Source: Mycobacterium heidelbergense (GTDB lineage Bacteria; Actinomycetota; Actinomycetes; Mycobacteriales; Mycobacteriaceae). Taken from it: 64,000 nucleotides of DNA. Below the pieces are notes generated by a model. That model made no database searches. It saw only the letters and a program-made list of their open reading frames with translations, and was not told the DNA's origin. The translations under genes and the position numbers were made by a program. Shown here piece by piece: positions 1-7,963 of the stretch. Where the stretch lies: positions 3,410,001-3,474,000 of the forward strand of contig NZ_AP022615.1 in assembly GCF_010730745.1 (NCBI RefSeq). Reading direction: 5' to 3'. The stretch's first letter is position 1; every line of letters starts with the position of its first letter.

Positions 1-349
1 TCATCCTGTGCCACAGCATCTTTGCCAGCTCACCGCCGGTCTGCATGCTGCGCACCAGGTATGCCATCAGCGGCGCGTAGGCCTCGATCTCCGCCATCTG
101 CGCGAACCAGGTGGCCGGGTCGTTGGATTTCAGCGCCTCCGACTTGCTGGTGCGGATCTCCTCGGCGATGTAGTCGTCGCAGGCTTTGCGCAGGCCGTCC
201 TTGGAGCCGAAGTGGTGGATGACCAGCGCGGCGCTCACCCCGGCCGCGTCGGCGATCGCGCGCAACCCGACGCCGAACCCGTGCCGGCCGAACTGTTCGA
301 TGGCCGCGTCCCGGATCCGGGCGGCGGCCGTCAGGTCGGCTGAACGCAT
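1..349 (-). CDS. TetR-family transcriptional regulator (Rv1219c-like), C-terminus cut by window edge
   Basis: The translation from an ATG at 349 reads MRSADLTAAARIRDAAIEQF and continues with a typical TetR helix-turn-helix. An alpha-2 helix is followed by LRAIADAAGVSAALVIHHFG at about residues 29-48, the conserved FxSKDGL recognition-helix end, and then a helical ligand-binding region. About 116 residues are visible and the rest lies outside the window. TetR proteins are cytoplasmic dimers that repress target promoters until an effector binds. The upstream region holds two tandem palindromes, one covering the start codon, which fits autorepression. In Mtb the homologue is linked to efflux gene control (recalled). 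The family call is strong; the effector is unknown. Confidence 0.88.
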   Translation of the reverse strand, partial: MRSADLTAAARIRDAAIEQFGRHGFGVGLRAIADAAGVSAALVIHHFGSKDGLRKACDDYIAEEIRTSKSEALKSNDPATWFAQMAEIEAYAPLMAYLVRSMQTGGELAKMLWHRM

Positions 350-375
350 GTTCAGCACATTAAACGGACGTTCAG
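340..375. promoter_or_regulatory. Tandem palindromes over the tetR start: candidate autoregulatory operator
   Basis: CTGAACGCATGTTCAG at 340-355 is an inverted repeat with perfect 6-bp arms and a 4-bp spacer. TTAAACGGACGTTCAG at 360-375 is a second copy of the same 16-bp layout with two mismatches in its left arm. The two right half-sites are exactly 20 bp apart, about two helical turns, and the first copy covers the start codon of the TetR gene. This is where a TetR autorepressor would bind. The palindromes are seen; the function is inferred. Confidence 0.55.
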
Positions 376-591
376 GCGGCGGTCAAGGAGGCGCGCCGTC
401 AGGAATCCGTAAGGATCGCGCGTTCCCTTCGACCCGGCTCCGACTTCTCCCGCGTCGAGATCGACGCGAGCGTGCCGCCCACTCGAACTTTCCCGCGCTA
501 ACGCAGATCTCGGCGCGGTGCGGCCCGCTCGCGCCGCACCCGCAATGCCGCCGGAAATCTGATGGCGCCATCACGCCGACGGGCTAACGGA

Positions 592-1260
592 TCAGTCGCG
601 GACCGCGGCCAGCAACCCGTCGCCGAGCGGCACCAGGGCGGGGGTGAGCCGCTCGTCCTCCGCGATGAGCCGGGCCGCCTCGCGCACCGCGGACACCTCC
701 GCGTCGCGCGCCTCGGGATCGCCGGCCCGCCCGCCCAGCGCCGCCCGGTGCACCACGATGACGCCCCCGGATCGCAGCAGCCGCACGCCCTCGACGACGT
801 AATCCGCCTGGTCGATCGGGTCGGCGTCGATGAACACCAGGTCGTACGACTCGTCGGCGAGCCGGGTGAGCACCTCTTGGGCGCGGCCGCTGATCAGCCT
901 GGTGCGTGACGGCCCGACGCCGGCCTCGGTGAAGGCCTGCTTGGCCAGCCGCAGGTACTCGGGCTCGATATCGATCGTGGTCAACACGCCGTCGTCGCCC
1001 ATGCCCGACAACAACCACAGCCCGCTCACCCCGGCGCCGGTGCCCACCTCGGCGACGGCCTTGCCGCCGCTGAGCTTGACGAGCAGGCTCAACAGCGCGC
1101 CGACCGCGGGCGTCACCGCCACGGCGCCGATTTCCACGGAGCGCTCGCGGGCGGCCGCCAGGAGCGCATCTTCCGATATCGAACCCTCGGCGTGCGCGCA
1201 GAGCGATTCGGCCCGACTGGGGCCCGCCTGGCCGGGGGTTGCTGCGTCGGTGCCGTCCAT
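592..1260 (-). CDS. SAM-dependent O-methyltransferase (Rv1220c-like)
   Basis: Predicted 222-residue class I methyltransferase of the catechol/caffeoyl-CoA O-methyltransferase type, transferring a methyl group from S-adenosylmethionine to a small-molecule hydroxyl. The glycine-rich SAM motif VAEVGTGAGVSGLWLL is followed by an acidic loop (TTIDIEPEY) and by the metal-binding type motif DLVFIDADP. I chose the ATG at 1260 (MDGTDAATPG) because the 32 codons upstream look non-coding and the resulting length is close to the Mtb homologue. It is divergent from sigE, and the 201 bp between them hold the sigE control region. The substrate is unknown. Confidence 0.85.
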   Translation of the reverse strand: MDGTDAATPGQAGPSRAESLCAHAEGSISEDALLAAARERSVEIGAVAVTPAVGALLSLLVKLSGGKAVAEVGTGAGVSGLWLLSGMGDDGVLTTIDIEPEYLRLAKQAFTEAGVGPSRTRLISGRAQEVLTRLADESYDLVFIDADPIDQADYVVEGVRLLRSGGVIVVHRAALGGRAGDPEARDAEVSAVREAARLIAEDERLTPALVPLGDGLLAAVRD

Positions 1261-1400
1261 GCCCCGCAGCGTATTCCAATTTGCGGCGCGGTCAGGCAGG
1301 CGCGCCTGAGCCGGGCCGCCCCGACACGCCCGGAATCCACGAGCGACGAAACTCACTCGTTTGCCGATTCGCCCTGCTCAACGCAGGTAACGATCTGGTT

Positions 1401-1418
1401 TCTCAGGCAAACCTCAGT
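1401..1418 (+). promoter_or_regulatory. Candidate MprA box upstream of sigE
   Basis: Two CTCAG direct repeats at 1402-1406 and 1413-1417 (TCTCAGGCAAACCTCAG) are 11 bp apart, one helical turn, about 45 bp upstream of the chosen sigE start. MprA of the MprAB envelope-stress two-component system is known to bind loosely conserved CTCAG direct repeats and to activate sigE in Mtb. The match is by eye and the transcription start is not known. Confidence 0.5.
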
Positions 1419-1461
1419 TGGCTCCTATGGCGCGCACACGCCGATGGGCGACCGTAGGCGT

Positions 1462-2253
1462 ATGGAACGCGGAGTGCACCCGAACGGGATTACGTCGCGC
1501 CGGGCGGGGAATACACTGTGGCAGCTCCGCGTTGACGCGGTCGACGAGCTGCCGAACCTCGACGGCAGGGCAATCCCGGAGGATCCAATCAACACAACCC
1601 TTTTGAGCCCGGCCACCATGTCTCACGCCCAGGACTGCCCGGGTGACGAGTGGGTGGAAACGACCGACGCGTTACAGGGCACCGCGGTGTTCGACGCGAC
1701 GGGGGACAAGGCGACGATGCCGTCGTGGGAAGAACTGGTGCGTCAGCACGCCGACCGCGTGTATCGGCTGGCCTACCGGCTCTCCGGCAACCAGCACGAC
1801 GCCGAGGACCTCACCCAGGAGACCTTCATCCGCGTCTTCCGGTCGGTCCAGAACTACCAGCCCGGGACCTTCGAGGGTTGGCTGCACCGCATCACCACCA
1901 ACCTCTTCCTCGACATGGTGCGCCGGCGCGCCCGCATCCGGATGGAGGCGCTGCCCGAGGATTACGATCGAGTGCCCGCCGACGAGCCCAACCCCGAGCA
2001 GATCTACCACGACTCGCGGCTCGGGCCCGACCTGCAGGCCGCGCTGGATTCGCTGCCGCCCGAGTTTCGTGCCGCGGTGGTGCTGTGTGACATCGAAGGG
2101 CTGTCCTACGAGGAGATCGGCGCCACCCTGGGCGTGAAGCTGGGCACCGTGCGCAGCCGCATCCACCGCGGACGTCAGGCCTTGCGCGACTACCTTGCGG
2201 CGCATTCCGAAGACGGTGCCCTCGCCCGCGCGCTGCCGGCGCAGTCCGCGTAG
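1462..2253 (+). CDS. sigE: ECF RNA polymerase sigma factor SigE
   Basis: Extracytoplasmic-function sigma factor that directs RNA polymerase to envelope-stress promoters. Region 2 (ELVRQHADRVYRLAYRLSGN through FEGWLHRITTNLFLDMVRRR, about residues 90-155) and region 4 (LPPEFRAAVVLCDIEGLSYE through TVRSRIHRGRQAL, about 200-250) are both complete and nearly identical to Mtb SigE. The ATG at 1462 gives 263 residues against 257 in Mtb. In-frame ATGs at 1444 and 1618 (MSHAQ) and at the MPSWEE segment are alternatives, and SigE in Mtb is known to use more than one start. rseA follows 128 bp downstream, then htrA and tatB. No strong Shine-Dalgarno precedes the chosen start. Confidence 0.96.
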   Translation: MERGVHPNGITSRRAGNTLWQLRVDAVDELPNLDGRAIPEDPINTTLLSPATMSHAQDCPGDEWVETTDALQGTAVFDATGDKATMPSWEELVRQHADRVYRLAYRLSGNQHDAEDLTQETFIRVFRSVQNYQPGTFEGWLHRITTNLFLDMVRRRARIRMEALPEDYDRVPADEPNPEQIYHDSRLGPDLQAALDSLPPEFRAAVVLCDIEGLSYEEIGATLGVKLGTVRSRIHRGRQALRDYLAAHSEDGALARALPAQSA

Positions 2254-2381
2254 CACCACGCCGTTGACGCTTATCCGCCGCCGAATCCTGCGGTTTCGGG
2301 CGCTGTGACGCGGTGTTGGGCATCGCCTCGCGCTACATTCGTGGTGTAGGCGGCTTCGGGGCCGCGGGAAAGGAGCCGGCG

Positions 2382-2780
2382 ATGGCCGACCGGGGAGAGG
2401 TGTTTCGCCGCGCATTCTCCTGGCTCCCCGCGCAGTTCGCGTCCCAGAGCGACGCGCCGGTCGGGGCGCCGCGCCGGTTCGGTTCCACCGAGCACCTTTC
2501 CATCGAGGCGATCGCGGCGTTCGTCGACGGCGAGCTGCGGATGAACGCGCACCTGCGGGCCGCGCACCATCTCTCCCTATGCCCGGAATGCGCGGCCGCG
2601 GTCGACGATCAGAGCCGGGCGCGTGCCGCGTTGCGCGACTCCCACCCGATCCGCATCCCCAGCAACCTGCTCGGGCTGCTGTCCGAAATCCCGCACAACC
2701 CGTTGGACGACGACACCGCGGCGCAGGGGCCAGACCGTTTCCCCGCGCGCGACACCCGCGACCAGCGTAAGCGCCGGTAG
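2382..2780 (+). CDS. rseA: Anti-sigma-E factor RseA
   Basis: A 132-residue zinc-associated anti-sigma (ZAS) protein that binds SigE and keeps it inactive; in Mtb it is phosphorylated and degraded on surface stress. The ZAS signature is visible as HHLSLCPECA (His-x3-Cys-x2-Cys) after a helical segment (STEHLSIEAIAAFVDGEL). There is no membrane span, so it is cytoplasmic. The ATG at 2382 is preceded by a good AAAGGAG ribosome site; a longer in-frame reading exists upstream but lacks one. It sits between sigE and htrA, the expected stress-locus order. Confidence 0.92.
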   Translation: MADRGEVFRRAFSWLPAQFASQSDAPVGAPRRFGSTEHLSIEAIAAFVDGELRMNAHLRAAHHLSLCPECAAAVDDQSRARAALRDSHPIRIPSNLLGLLSEIPHNPLDDDTAAQGPDRFPARDTRDQRKRR

Positions 2781-2894
2781 TCTGGCAGCCCTGACCGTGG
2801 ATACTAGGGTGGACACGGACAACGCCGGTGCGGCGTAAAGCGCCCGGCACCAGGCCTGCCTCGAGCGCTCAAGAAGAGGATCCAAAGGGATAAC

Positions 2895-4406
2895 GTGACC
2901 TCCGACGGCATCAACAGCGGCGACGACAGCGGACCCCGCCTCGCGCCGCGCCCCATCTCCCGGCCCCCGGTCGACCCCGCATCGCGTGAGGTGTTCAGCC
3001 GTCCCGACGGGCTGCAGGGGTCTTTCGTGGCCGAGCGCGTGCGCCCGCCGAAGTACCGCGACGGGGACGAGTTCACGCCGAACGATCGGCCGGCCGACCC
3101 CGTTCTTCAGGAGGCGTTCAGCCGGCCGGCCGGCGGCGCGGACTCGCTGCAGCGCCACCCCATCGACGCCGGCGCGCTGGCCGCCGAGAAGGACGGGACC
3201 GAGCCGGAGGAGACGGACGACCCGTGGCGCGACCCCGCGGCCGCGGCCGCCCTCGGGACCCCGGCGGTAGCCCCGTCGGCGCCGCAGGGCGGGCTGGGCT
3301 ACGGGGGCAAGCTCGGCGTGCGCGACGTGTTGTTCGGACACAAGGTGTCCTACCTCGCGTTGGCGGTGCTGCTGCTGATCGCGCTGGTGATCGGCCTGAT
3401 CGGCGGCGTGATCGGCCGCAAGACGGCCGAGGTCGTCGAGGCGTTCACCACCTCCAAGGTGACGCTGTCCACCGTCGGCAACGGCGAACAGCCGGCGGGC
3501 CGGTTCGCCAAGGTGGCGGCCACCACGGCCAACGCGGTGGTGACCATCGAGTCGAAGAGCGACCAGGAGGGCATGCAGGGTTCCGGCGTCGTCGTCGACG
3601 GCCGCGGCTACATCGTCACCAACAACCACGTCATCTCCGAGGCGGCGAACAATCCCAGCCAGTTCAAGACGACCGTCGTCTTCAACGACGGCAAGGAGGT
3701 GCCCGCCAACCTGGTGGGCCGCGACCCCAAGACGGACCTGGCCGTGCTCAAGGTCGACAACGTCGACAACCTGAGCGTGGCCCAACTCGGCGACTCCGAC
3801 AAGGTGCGCGTCGGCGACGAGGTCCTCGCCGCCGGCGCGCCGCTCGGCCTGCGCAGCACCGTGACCCACGGCATCGTCAGCGCGCTGCACCGGCCCGTCC
3901 CGCTGTCGGGCGAGGGCTCCGACACCGACACGGTCATCGACGCCATCCAGACCGACGCGTCGATCAACCACGGCAACTCCGGCGGCCCGCTGATCGACAT
4001 GAGTTCCCAGGTGATCGGGATCAACACCGCGGGGAAGTCGCTGTCGGACAGCGCGAGCGGGCTCGGCTTCGCCATCCCGATCAACGAGGCCAAAGAGGTC
4101 GCCCAGACCCTGATCAAAGACGGAAAGATCCTGCACCCGACGCTGGGGGTCAGCACCCGGTCGGTGAGCAACGCGATCGCCGCCGGCGCCCAGGTCGCCA
4201 ACGTCAAGGCGGGAAGCCCCGCGCAAAAGGGCGGGATCCTGGAAAACGACGTGATCGTCAAGGTCGGCAACCGCAAGGTCGCCGACGCCGACGAGTTCGT
4301 CGTCGCCGTGCGGCAGTTGACCATCGGCCAGGACGCCCCGATCGAGGTGGTCCGCGACGGTCGGCACGTCACGCTGACGGTGAAACCGGACCCGGACAGC
4401 GGCTAG
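2895..4406 (+). CDS. htrA: Membrane serine protease HtrA (DegP family)
   Basis: A 503-residue membrane-anchored periplasmic protease. Residues 1-150 are a proline- and charge-rich cytoplasmic tail, 153-173 form one transmembrane helix (LALAVLLLIALVIGLIGG), and the trypsin-like domain follows with a complete triad: His245 in TNNHV, Asp281 in KTDLAVLKVD, Ser362 in GNSGGPL. A PDZ domain occupies about 412-500. It starts at GTG 2895 behind AAAGGGA. HtrA is essential in Mtb and part of the SigE envelope-quality system. tatB begins on the base after its stop codon, so the two are cotranscribed and probably coupled. Confidence 0.95.
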   Translation: MTSDGINSGDDSGPRLAPRPISRPPVDPASREVFSRPDGLQGSFVAERVRPPKYRDGDEFTPNDRPADPVLQEAFSRPAGGADSLQRHPIDAGALAAEKDGTEPEETDDPWRDPAAAAALGTPAVAPSAPQGGLGYGGKLGVRDVLFGHKVSYLALAVLLLIALVIGLIGGVIGRKTAEVVEAFTTSKVTLSTVGNGEQPAGRFAKVAATTANAVVTIESKSDQEGMQGSGVVVDGRGYIVTNNHVISEAANNPSQFKTTVVFNDGKEVPANLVGRDPKTDLAVLKVDNVDNLSVAQLGDSDKVRVGDEVLAAGAPLGLRSTVTHGIVSALHRPVPLSGEGSDTDTVIDAIQTDASINHGNSGGPLIDMSSQVIGINTAGKSLSDSASGLGFAIPINEAKEVAQTLIKDGKILHPTLGVSTRSVSNAIAAGAQVANVKAGSPAQKGGILENDVIVKVGNRKVADADEFVVAVRQLTIGQDAPIEVVRDGRHVTLTVKPDPDSG

Positions 4407-4793
4407 ATGTTCGCCAACGTCGGCTGGGGGGAGATGCTCGTACTCGTCGTGGTCGGGCTGCTGGTCCTTGGCCCGGAGCGGCTGCCGGGCGCCATCCGCT
4501 GGACGGCCACCGCGCTGCGCCAGGCGCGCGACTACCTCAGCGGCGTGACCAACCAGCTGCGCGAGGACATCGGGCCCGAGTTCGACGATTTGCGTGGTCC
4601 GCTCAGCGAGCTGCAGAAACTGCGGGGGATGACGCCGCGTGCGGCGCTGACCAAGCACCTGCTGGACGGCGATGACTCCTTCCTTACCGGAAACTTCGAC
4701 AGGCCGGTCAATGGCGCTGCAGGGAAACCGGCGGACCCGGCCGGCGTCGAGAAGGCCCCCGGCCAGACCCCGTTCGACACCGACGCGACCTGA
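4407..4793 (+). CDS. tatB: Sec-independent translocase subunit TatB
   Basis: A 128-residue protein with the TatA/B signature: a short N-terminal transmembrane helix (MLVLVVVGLLVLGPERLP), the conserved Gly-Pro hinge, an amphipathic helix (AIRWTATALRQARDYLSG) and a polar C-terminal tail. TatB with TatC recognises twin-arginine signal peptides of folded proteins for export. The ATG directly abuts the htrA stop codon (TAG-ATG) with no spacer. Length is close to Mtb TatB (131). It converges on mrp, with a palindromic repeat between the two stops. Confidence 0.93.
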   Translation: MFANVGWGEMLVLVVVGLLVLGPERLPGAIRWTATALRQARDYLSGVTNQLREDIGPEFDDLRGPLSELQKLRGMTPRAALTKHLLDGDDSFLTGNFDRPVNGAAGKPADPAGVEKAPGQTPFDTDAT

Positions 4794-4830
4794 CCCCCCG
4801 TTTTTGCCCTTTGCCCCGCGCCCTTTGCCC

Positions 4831-4890
4831 GCGAGTGTGCGCAGTTGTACGCCGTTGCGCGGCGTGTCGTGTGCAAACACGCACGCTCGC
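4831..4890. repeat. Palindromic dispersed repeat, family A copy 1 (between convergent tatB and mrp)
   Basis: The 11-bp arms GCGAGTGTGCG (4831-4841) and CGCACGCTCGC (4880-4890) pair with one G-T. Read on the minus strand it starts CTCGCGAGCGTGCGTGTTTG and matches the copy at 21046-21107 nearly base for base over the first 35 bases. It lies between two convergent stop codons and could act as a bidirectional terminator, although neither side has a T-tract. Confidence 0.7.
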
Positions 4891-4914
4891 GAGGCGGTTG
4901 GGGGCGCGAGGCGG

Positions 4915-6069
4915 TTAGGGGCGCCGCTTGGGGTCGAGGCCCAGCGAGACGCCCGCCAGCCCGCGGCGTCGCGACGACAGGTTGTCGGCCACGCCGCGCA
5001 GTTCCTTGCCGACGGGGGAGTCGGGCGCGCTCAGCACGATCGGCACGCCCGCGTCACCGGCGGCCACCAGCGCCGGGTCCAGCGGGACCTGACCCAGCAG
5101 CGGCACGTCGGCGCCCACGGCGCGCGACAACCGGTCGGCGACCTGCCGGCCGCCGCCCTCGCCGAACACCTGCAGCGTCGAGCCGTCGGGCAGCAGCAGC
5201 CCCGACATGTTCTCCACCACACCGACGATGCGCTGGCGGGTCTGCAGCGCGATGCTGCCGGCCCGCTCGGCGACCTCGGCGGCGGCCTGCTGTGGCGTGG
5301 TCACCACCAGGATCTCGGCGTTCGGGAGCAGCTGAGCCAGCGAGATGGCGACGTCGCCGGTTCCCGGCGGGAGGTCGAGCAGCAGGACGTCCAGGTCGCC
5401 CCAGTAGACGTCGGCCAGGAACTGCTGCAACGCCCGGTGCAGCATCGGCCCGCGCCACACCACCGGGGCGTTGCCCTCGGTGAACTGGGCGATCGAGATG
5501 ACCTTCACCTCGTGGGCGATGGGCGGCAGGATCATCGACTCCACCTGGGTGGGCCGGTCGCTGCTGCCCATCATCCGGGGGATGGAGTGGCCGTGAATGT
5601 CGGCGTCCAGCACGCCCACGGACAGGCCGCGGGCGGCCATCGCCGCGGCCAGGTTGACGGTGACGGTGGACTTCCCGACGCCGCCCTTCCCGGACGCGAC
5701 GGCGTACACCCGGGTCAGCGAGTTGGGCTGGGCGAACGGGATGACGGGCTCGCGGGTGTCCCCGCGCAGCTGCCTGCGCAGCTCGGTGCGCTGCTCGTCG
5801 CTCATCACGTCCAGGCTGACCTTGACCGCCCCGGTGCCGGGGACGTCGGCGACCGCCTGGCCGACGCGCTCGCTGATTTCGGCCGTCTTCGGGCAGGCGC
5901 CGGTGGTCAGGTAGATCGCGACGTGCACGCCGCCGTCGGGTTCGATGTCGACGCTCTTGACCATCCCGAGTTCGGTGATGGGACGGCGCAATTCGGGGTC
6001 GATCACCTTCCCCAGTGCGGCGCGGATGGCCTCGCTCAGGTCGGGGGTGTCATGGCTGGACATCACCAC
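4915..6069 (-). CDS. mrp: Iron-sulfur cluster carrier protein, Mrp/ApbC P-loop ATPase
   Basis: A 384-residue protein with an N-terminal MIP18/DUF59 domain (residues 8-85) followed by a deviant Walker A, GKGGVGKST (127-135), typical of the Mrp/Nbp35 MinD-like ATPases that hold and transfer Fe-S clusters as dimers. Later signature segments include DADIHGHSIPRMMG and LLLDLPPGTGDVAISLAQ. The reading frame begins with GTG-GTG-ATG, so the start may be the GTG at 6069 or the ATG at 6063. Length matches the Mtb orthologue (390). Cytoplasmic. Confidence 0.93.
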   Translation of the reverse strand: MVMSSHDTPDLSEAIRAALGKVIDPELRRPITELGMVKSVDIEPDGGVHVAIYLTTGACPKTAEISERVGQAVADVPGTGAVKVSLDVMSDEQRTELRRQLRGDTREPVIPFAQPNSLTRVYAVASGKGGVGKSTVTVNLAAAMAARGLSVGVLDADIHGHSIPRMMGSSDRPTQVESMILPPIAHEVKVISIAQFTEGNAPVVWRGPMLHRALQQFLADVYWGDLDVLLLDLPPGTGDVAISLAQLLPNAEILVVTTPQQAAAEVAERAGSIALQTRQRIVGVVENMSGLLLPDGSTLQVFGEGGGRQVADRLSRAVGADVPLLGQVPLDPALVAAGDAGVPIVLSAPDSPVGKELRGVADNLSSRRRGLAGVSLGLDPKRRP

Positions 6070-6099
6070 CGAGTGTAGGCGTGCGCGATTGCCGGCCCG

Positions 6100-7305
6100 T
6101 CAGCCGGCCGGGGGAGCCGGCGGGCCGAACCCCGGCGGGCCGAAGTGCGGCAGCTGCGGTCCCGGCGGCGGGGTCTGCGGACCGATGCAGATCAGCGTGC
6201 AGCCGGGCGATTGCGTCGGCACCTGCTGTGGCGTGGGCGCCATCCACGGGAACATCGGCTGCGGGCCGGTGGGCTGCGACCCGCTCAGGTCGATCAGCGG
6301 CGTCCGCGCCAGCGGATCGTCGGTCGGCAGGCCGATGACGTTCATCGGCAGGTTGGGCCCGAGTCCCTCCGGGTGCTCGTCGTGCGCGTCGCCGAGCGGC
6401 GGCGGCGGTCCCGTCATCGGCGGGAGGTCGACCGGGACGACACCGGTGGCGTACGCCGCGGCCCAGCCCAGCACGTTCTCCGCGTAAGCCATCGAGTTGT
6501 TGTAGCGCAGGATCGCGGACATGACCTGCCCCTGGTCGCGCAGGTTCAGCCCGCCGCTGCACAAGTACCGGGCCGCCGCCAGCGCGGAGTCGAACAGGTT
6601 TTGGGGATCGGCCGTCCCGTCGCCCTTGCCGTCGGCGGCGTAGCGCGCCCAGGTGCCGGGGAGGAACTGCATCGGGCCCATAGCGCGCGCGTACGTGGGG
6701 CGATTGCCGACGCTGCTCTGGATGATGACCTCGTTGCCGGGCAGCGTGCCGTCCAACACGGGACCGTAAATCGGGACGACCGCGGTGCCGCGCGCGTCAA
6801 CGGCGCCGCCGCCCGCGTGGCCCGACTCGATTCGCCCGATCCCGGCCAGCAGGTTCCAGCTGATGCCGCAGCCCGGGGCGGCCACGGCCATCCTCTGCTC
6901 GGCGCTACGATATGCCGCCAGGGCGATAGACGGAATGCCCAGTGCGCCAGGCGAATTCACGACGATCGGCGGCGGCGGCGCGGAGGGGGCGGCCTCGGCG
7001 ACATGGAAGGCGGTCGGTCCGTGTTCGAGGGCGATGACGACCGGGCCGGAGAGATCGGGGACGGTGGGGGAAACCGCGGCCACCGGGGTGACGGCGGCGC
7101 TCACCGGCGGGAACTGCGTGTGGACCGGCGGGACGTGTCCGGGGGAGTGCCCGGGCAATGAGGGGGCCGCGCCCCCGACGGCTCCGGCGAGTATCAACGG
7201 AGTAATGGCCGCCACGCCGAAGGCCGGCGTCCGTGTCACGCGTAGGGTCCGCTGCCGCACCGCCGCGGCGGCCGGGCGTGCACCCCAGCGTCCCCCTATG
7301 CGCAC
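6100..7305 (-). CDS. Secreted or membrane-anchored lytic transglycosylase-like protein (Rv1230c-like)
   Basis: A 401-residue protein with a basic N-terminus and a hydrophobic segment (FGVAAITPLILAGAVGG, about residues 29-45) serving as signal or anchor. A Pro/Val-rich linker leads to an MltB/SLT-type domain: WNLLAGIGRIESGH with the putative catalytic Glu160, then AMGPMQFLPGTWARYA and the end of the fold near YLCSGG. Such enzymes cleave the MurNAc-GlcNAc bond of peptidoglycan. The C-terminal 110 residues are low-complexity Pro/Gly. GTG start at 7305. It sits 30 bp upstream of mrp in the same orientation. Substrate and activity are inferred from the family. Confidence 0.82.
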   Translation of the reverse strand: MRIGGRWGARPAAAAVRQRTLRVTRTPAFGVAAITPLILAGAVGGAAPSLPGHSPGHVPPVHTQFPPVSAAVTPVAAVSPTVPDLSGPVVIALEHGPTAFHVAEAAPSAPPPPIVVNSPGALGIPSIALAAYRSAEQRMAVAAPGCGISWNLLAGIGRIESGHAGGGAVDARGTAVVPIYGPVLDGTLPGNEVIIQSSVGNRPTYARAMGPMQFLPGTWARYAADGKGDGTADPQNLFDSALAAARYLCSGGLNLRDQGQVMSAILRYNNSMAYAENVLGWAAAYATGVVPVDLPPMTGPPPPLGDAHDEHPEGLGPNLPMNVIGLPTDDPLARTPLIDLSGSQPTGPQPMFPWMAPTPQQVPTQSPGCTLICIGPQTPPPGPQLPHFGPPGFGPPAPPAG

Positions 7306-7411
7306 TCGACCGTCCTAAATATCTGAGCTGGTCGGGATCTATCCGTCTGTCCGTTTAGCTGCGTGAACCAGATCACCATACATAACTCTTGTGACCAGAG
7401 TGGCGCAATGG

Positions 7412-7963
7412 TCAGACTGCATCTCGCCCGGATTTCTTTGCCGTCCGCTCCAGGCCGCCGGCCGCCACCGACTCGCCGTCCGGGCCTGTCGGCAGCAGGC
7501 CGGCCAGCAGTTCGCGCAGGTCTTCCAGCTCGTGACGCAGGTATTCACGCGTCACCACCTCGCCGACGGCCAGCCGCAACGCGGCGAGTTCGCGGGCCAA
7601 ATACTCGGTGTCGGCCTTGGTCTGGGCGGCGCGGCGACGATCCTCTTCGAGCGCCACCCGGTCCCGGTTCTCCTGACGATTCTGGGCCAGCAGGATCAGC
7701 GGCGCCGCGTAGGCGGCCTGCGTGGAAAACGCCAGGTTGAGCAGGATGAACGGGTAGGGGTCAAAGCGCGCCGCGGCCGCGAACAGGTTCACCGCGATCC
7801 ACACCACCACCGCGATCGTCTGCAGCAACAGGTAGCGGCCGGTGCCGAAGAAACGCGCGATCGACTCGGTGACCTGCCCGACGGCCTCGGGGTCCAGGCG
7901 CGGCGAGTACCTGCGCGACGTCCGGGGGGTGTACAGCCGTCGCGGTGCCGTAGATTTGCTCAC
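7412..7963 (-). CDS. DUF1003 membrane protein (Rv1231c-like)
   Basis: A 183-residue protein with two adjacent transmembrane helices (YLLLQTIAVVVWIAVNLFAA and FILLNLAFSTQAAYAAPLIL) in the DUF1003 arrangement, ending in a charged, probably coiled-coil tail (QENRDRVALEEDRRRAAQTK). I place the start at the GTG at 7963 (VSKSTAPRRL), which overlaps the upstream MgtE-domain gene's TGA as GTGA; longer readings upstream are only the alternate frame of that gene. The tight coupling to an MgtE/CBS protein suggests a joint membrane or ion-related role, but no function is established. Confidence 0.85.
   Translation of the reverse strand: MSKSTAPRRLYTPRTSRRYSPRLDPEAVGQVTESIARFFGTGRYLLLQTIAVVVWIAVNLFAAAARFDPYPFILLNLAFSTQAAYAAPLILLAQNRQENRDRVALEEDRRRAAQTKADTEYLARELAALRLAVGEVVTREYLRHELEDLRELLAGLLPTGPDGESVAAGGLERTAKKSGRDAV

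Noticed and set aside
561..572. Perfect 12-bp palindrome GATGGCGCCATC
   Set aside because: Lies in the gap after the O-methyltransferase stop; too short and common in high-GC DNA to assign a function.
592..1356. Longer 254-codon reading of the O-methyltransferase gene
   Set aside because: The extra 32 codons overlap the sigE control region and lack a ribosome site; the start at 1260 fits the family length.
2577..4880. Open minus-strand frame of 767 codons over rseA-htrA-tatB
   Set aside because: Composition is the mirror of high-GC codon bias (His/Arg/Gly/Val-rich, no family motifs); the plus-strand genes are clearly real.
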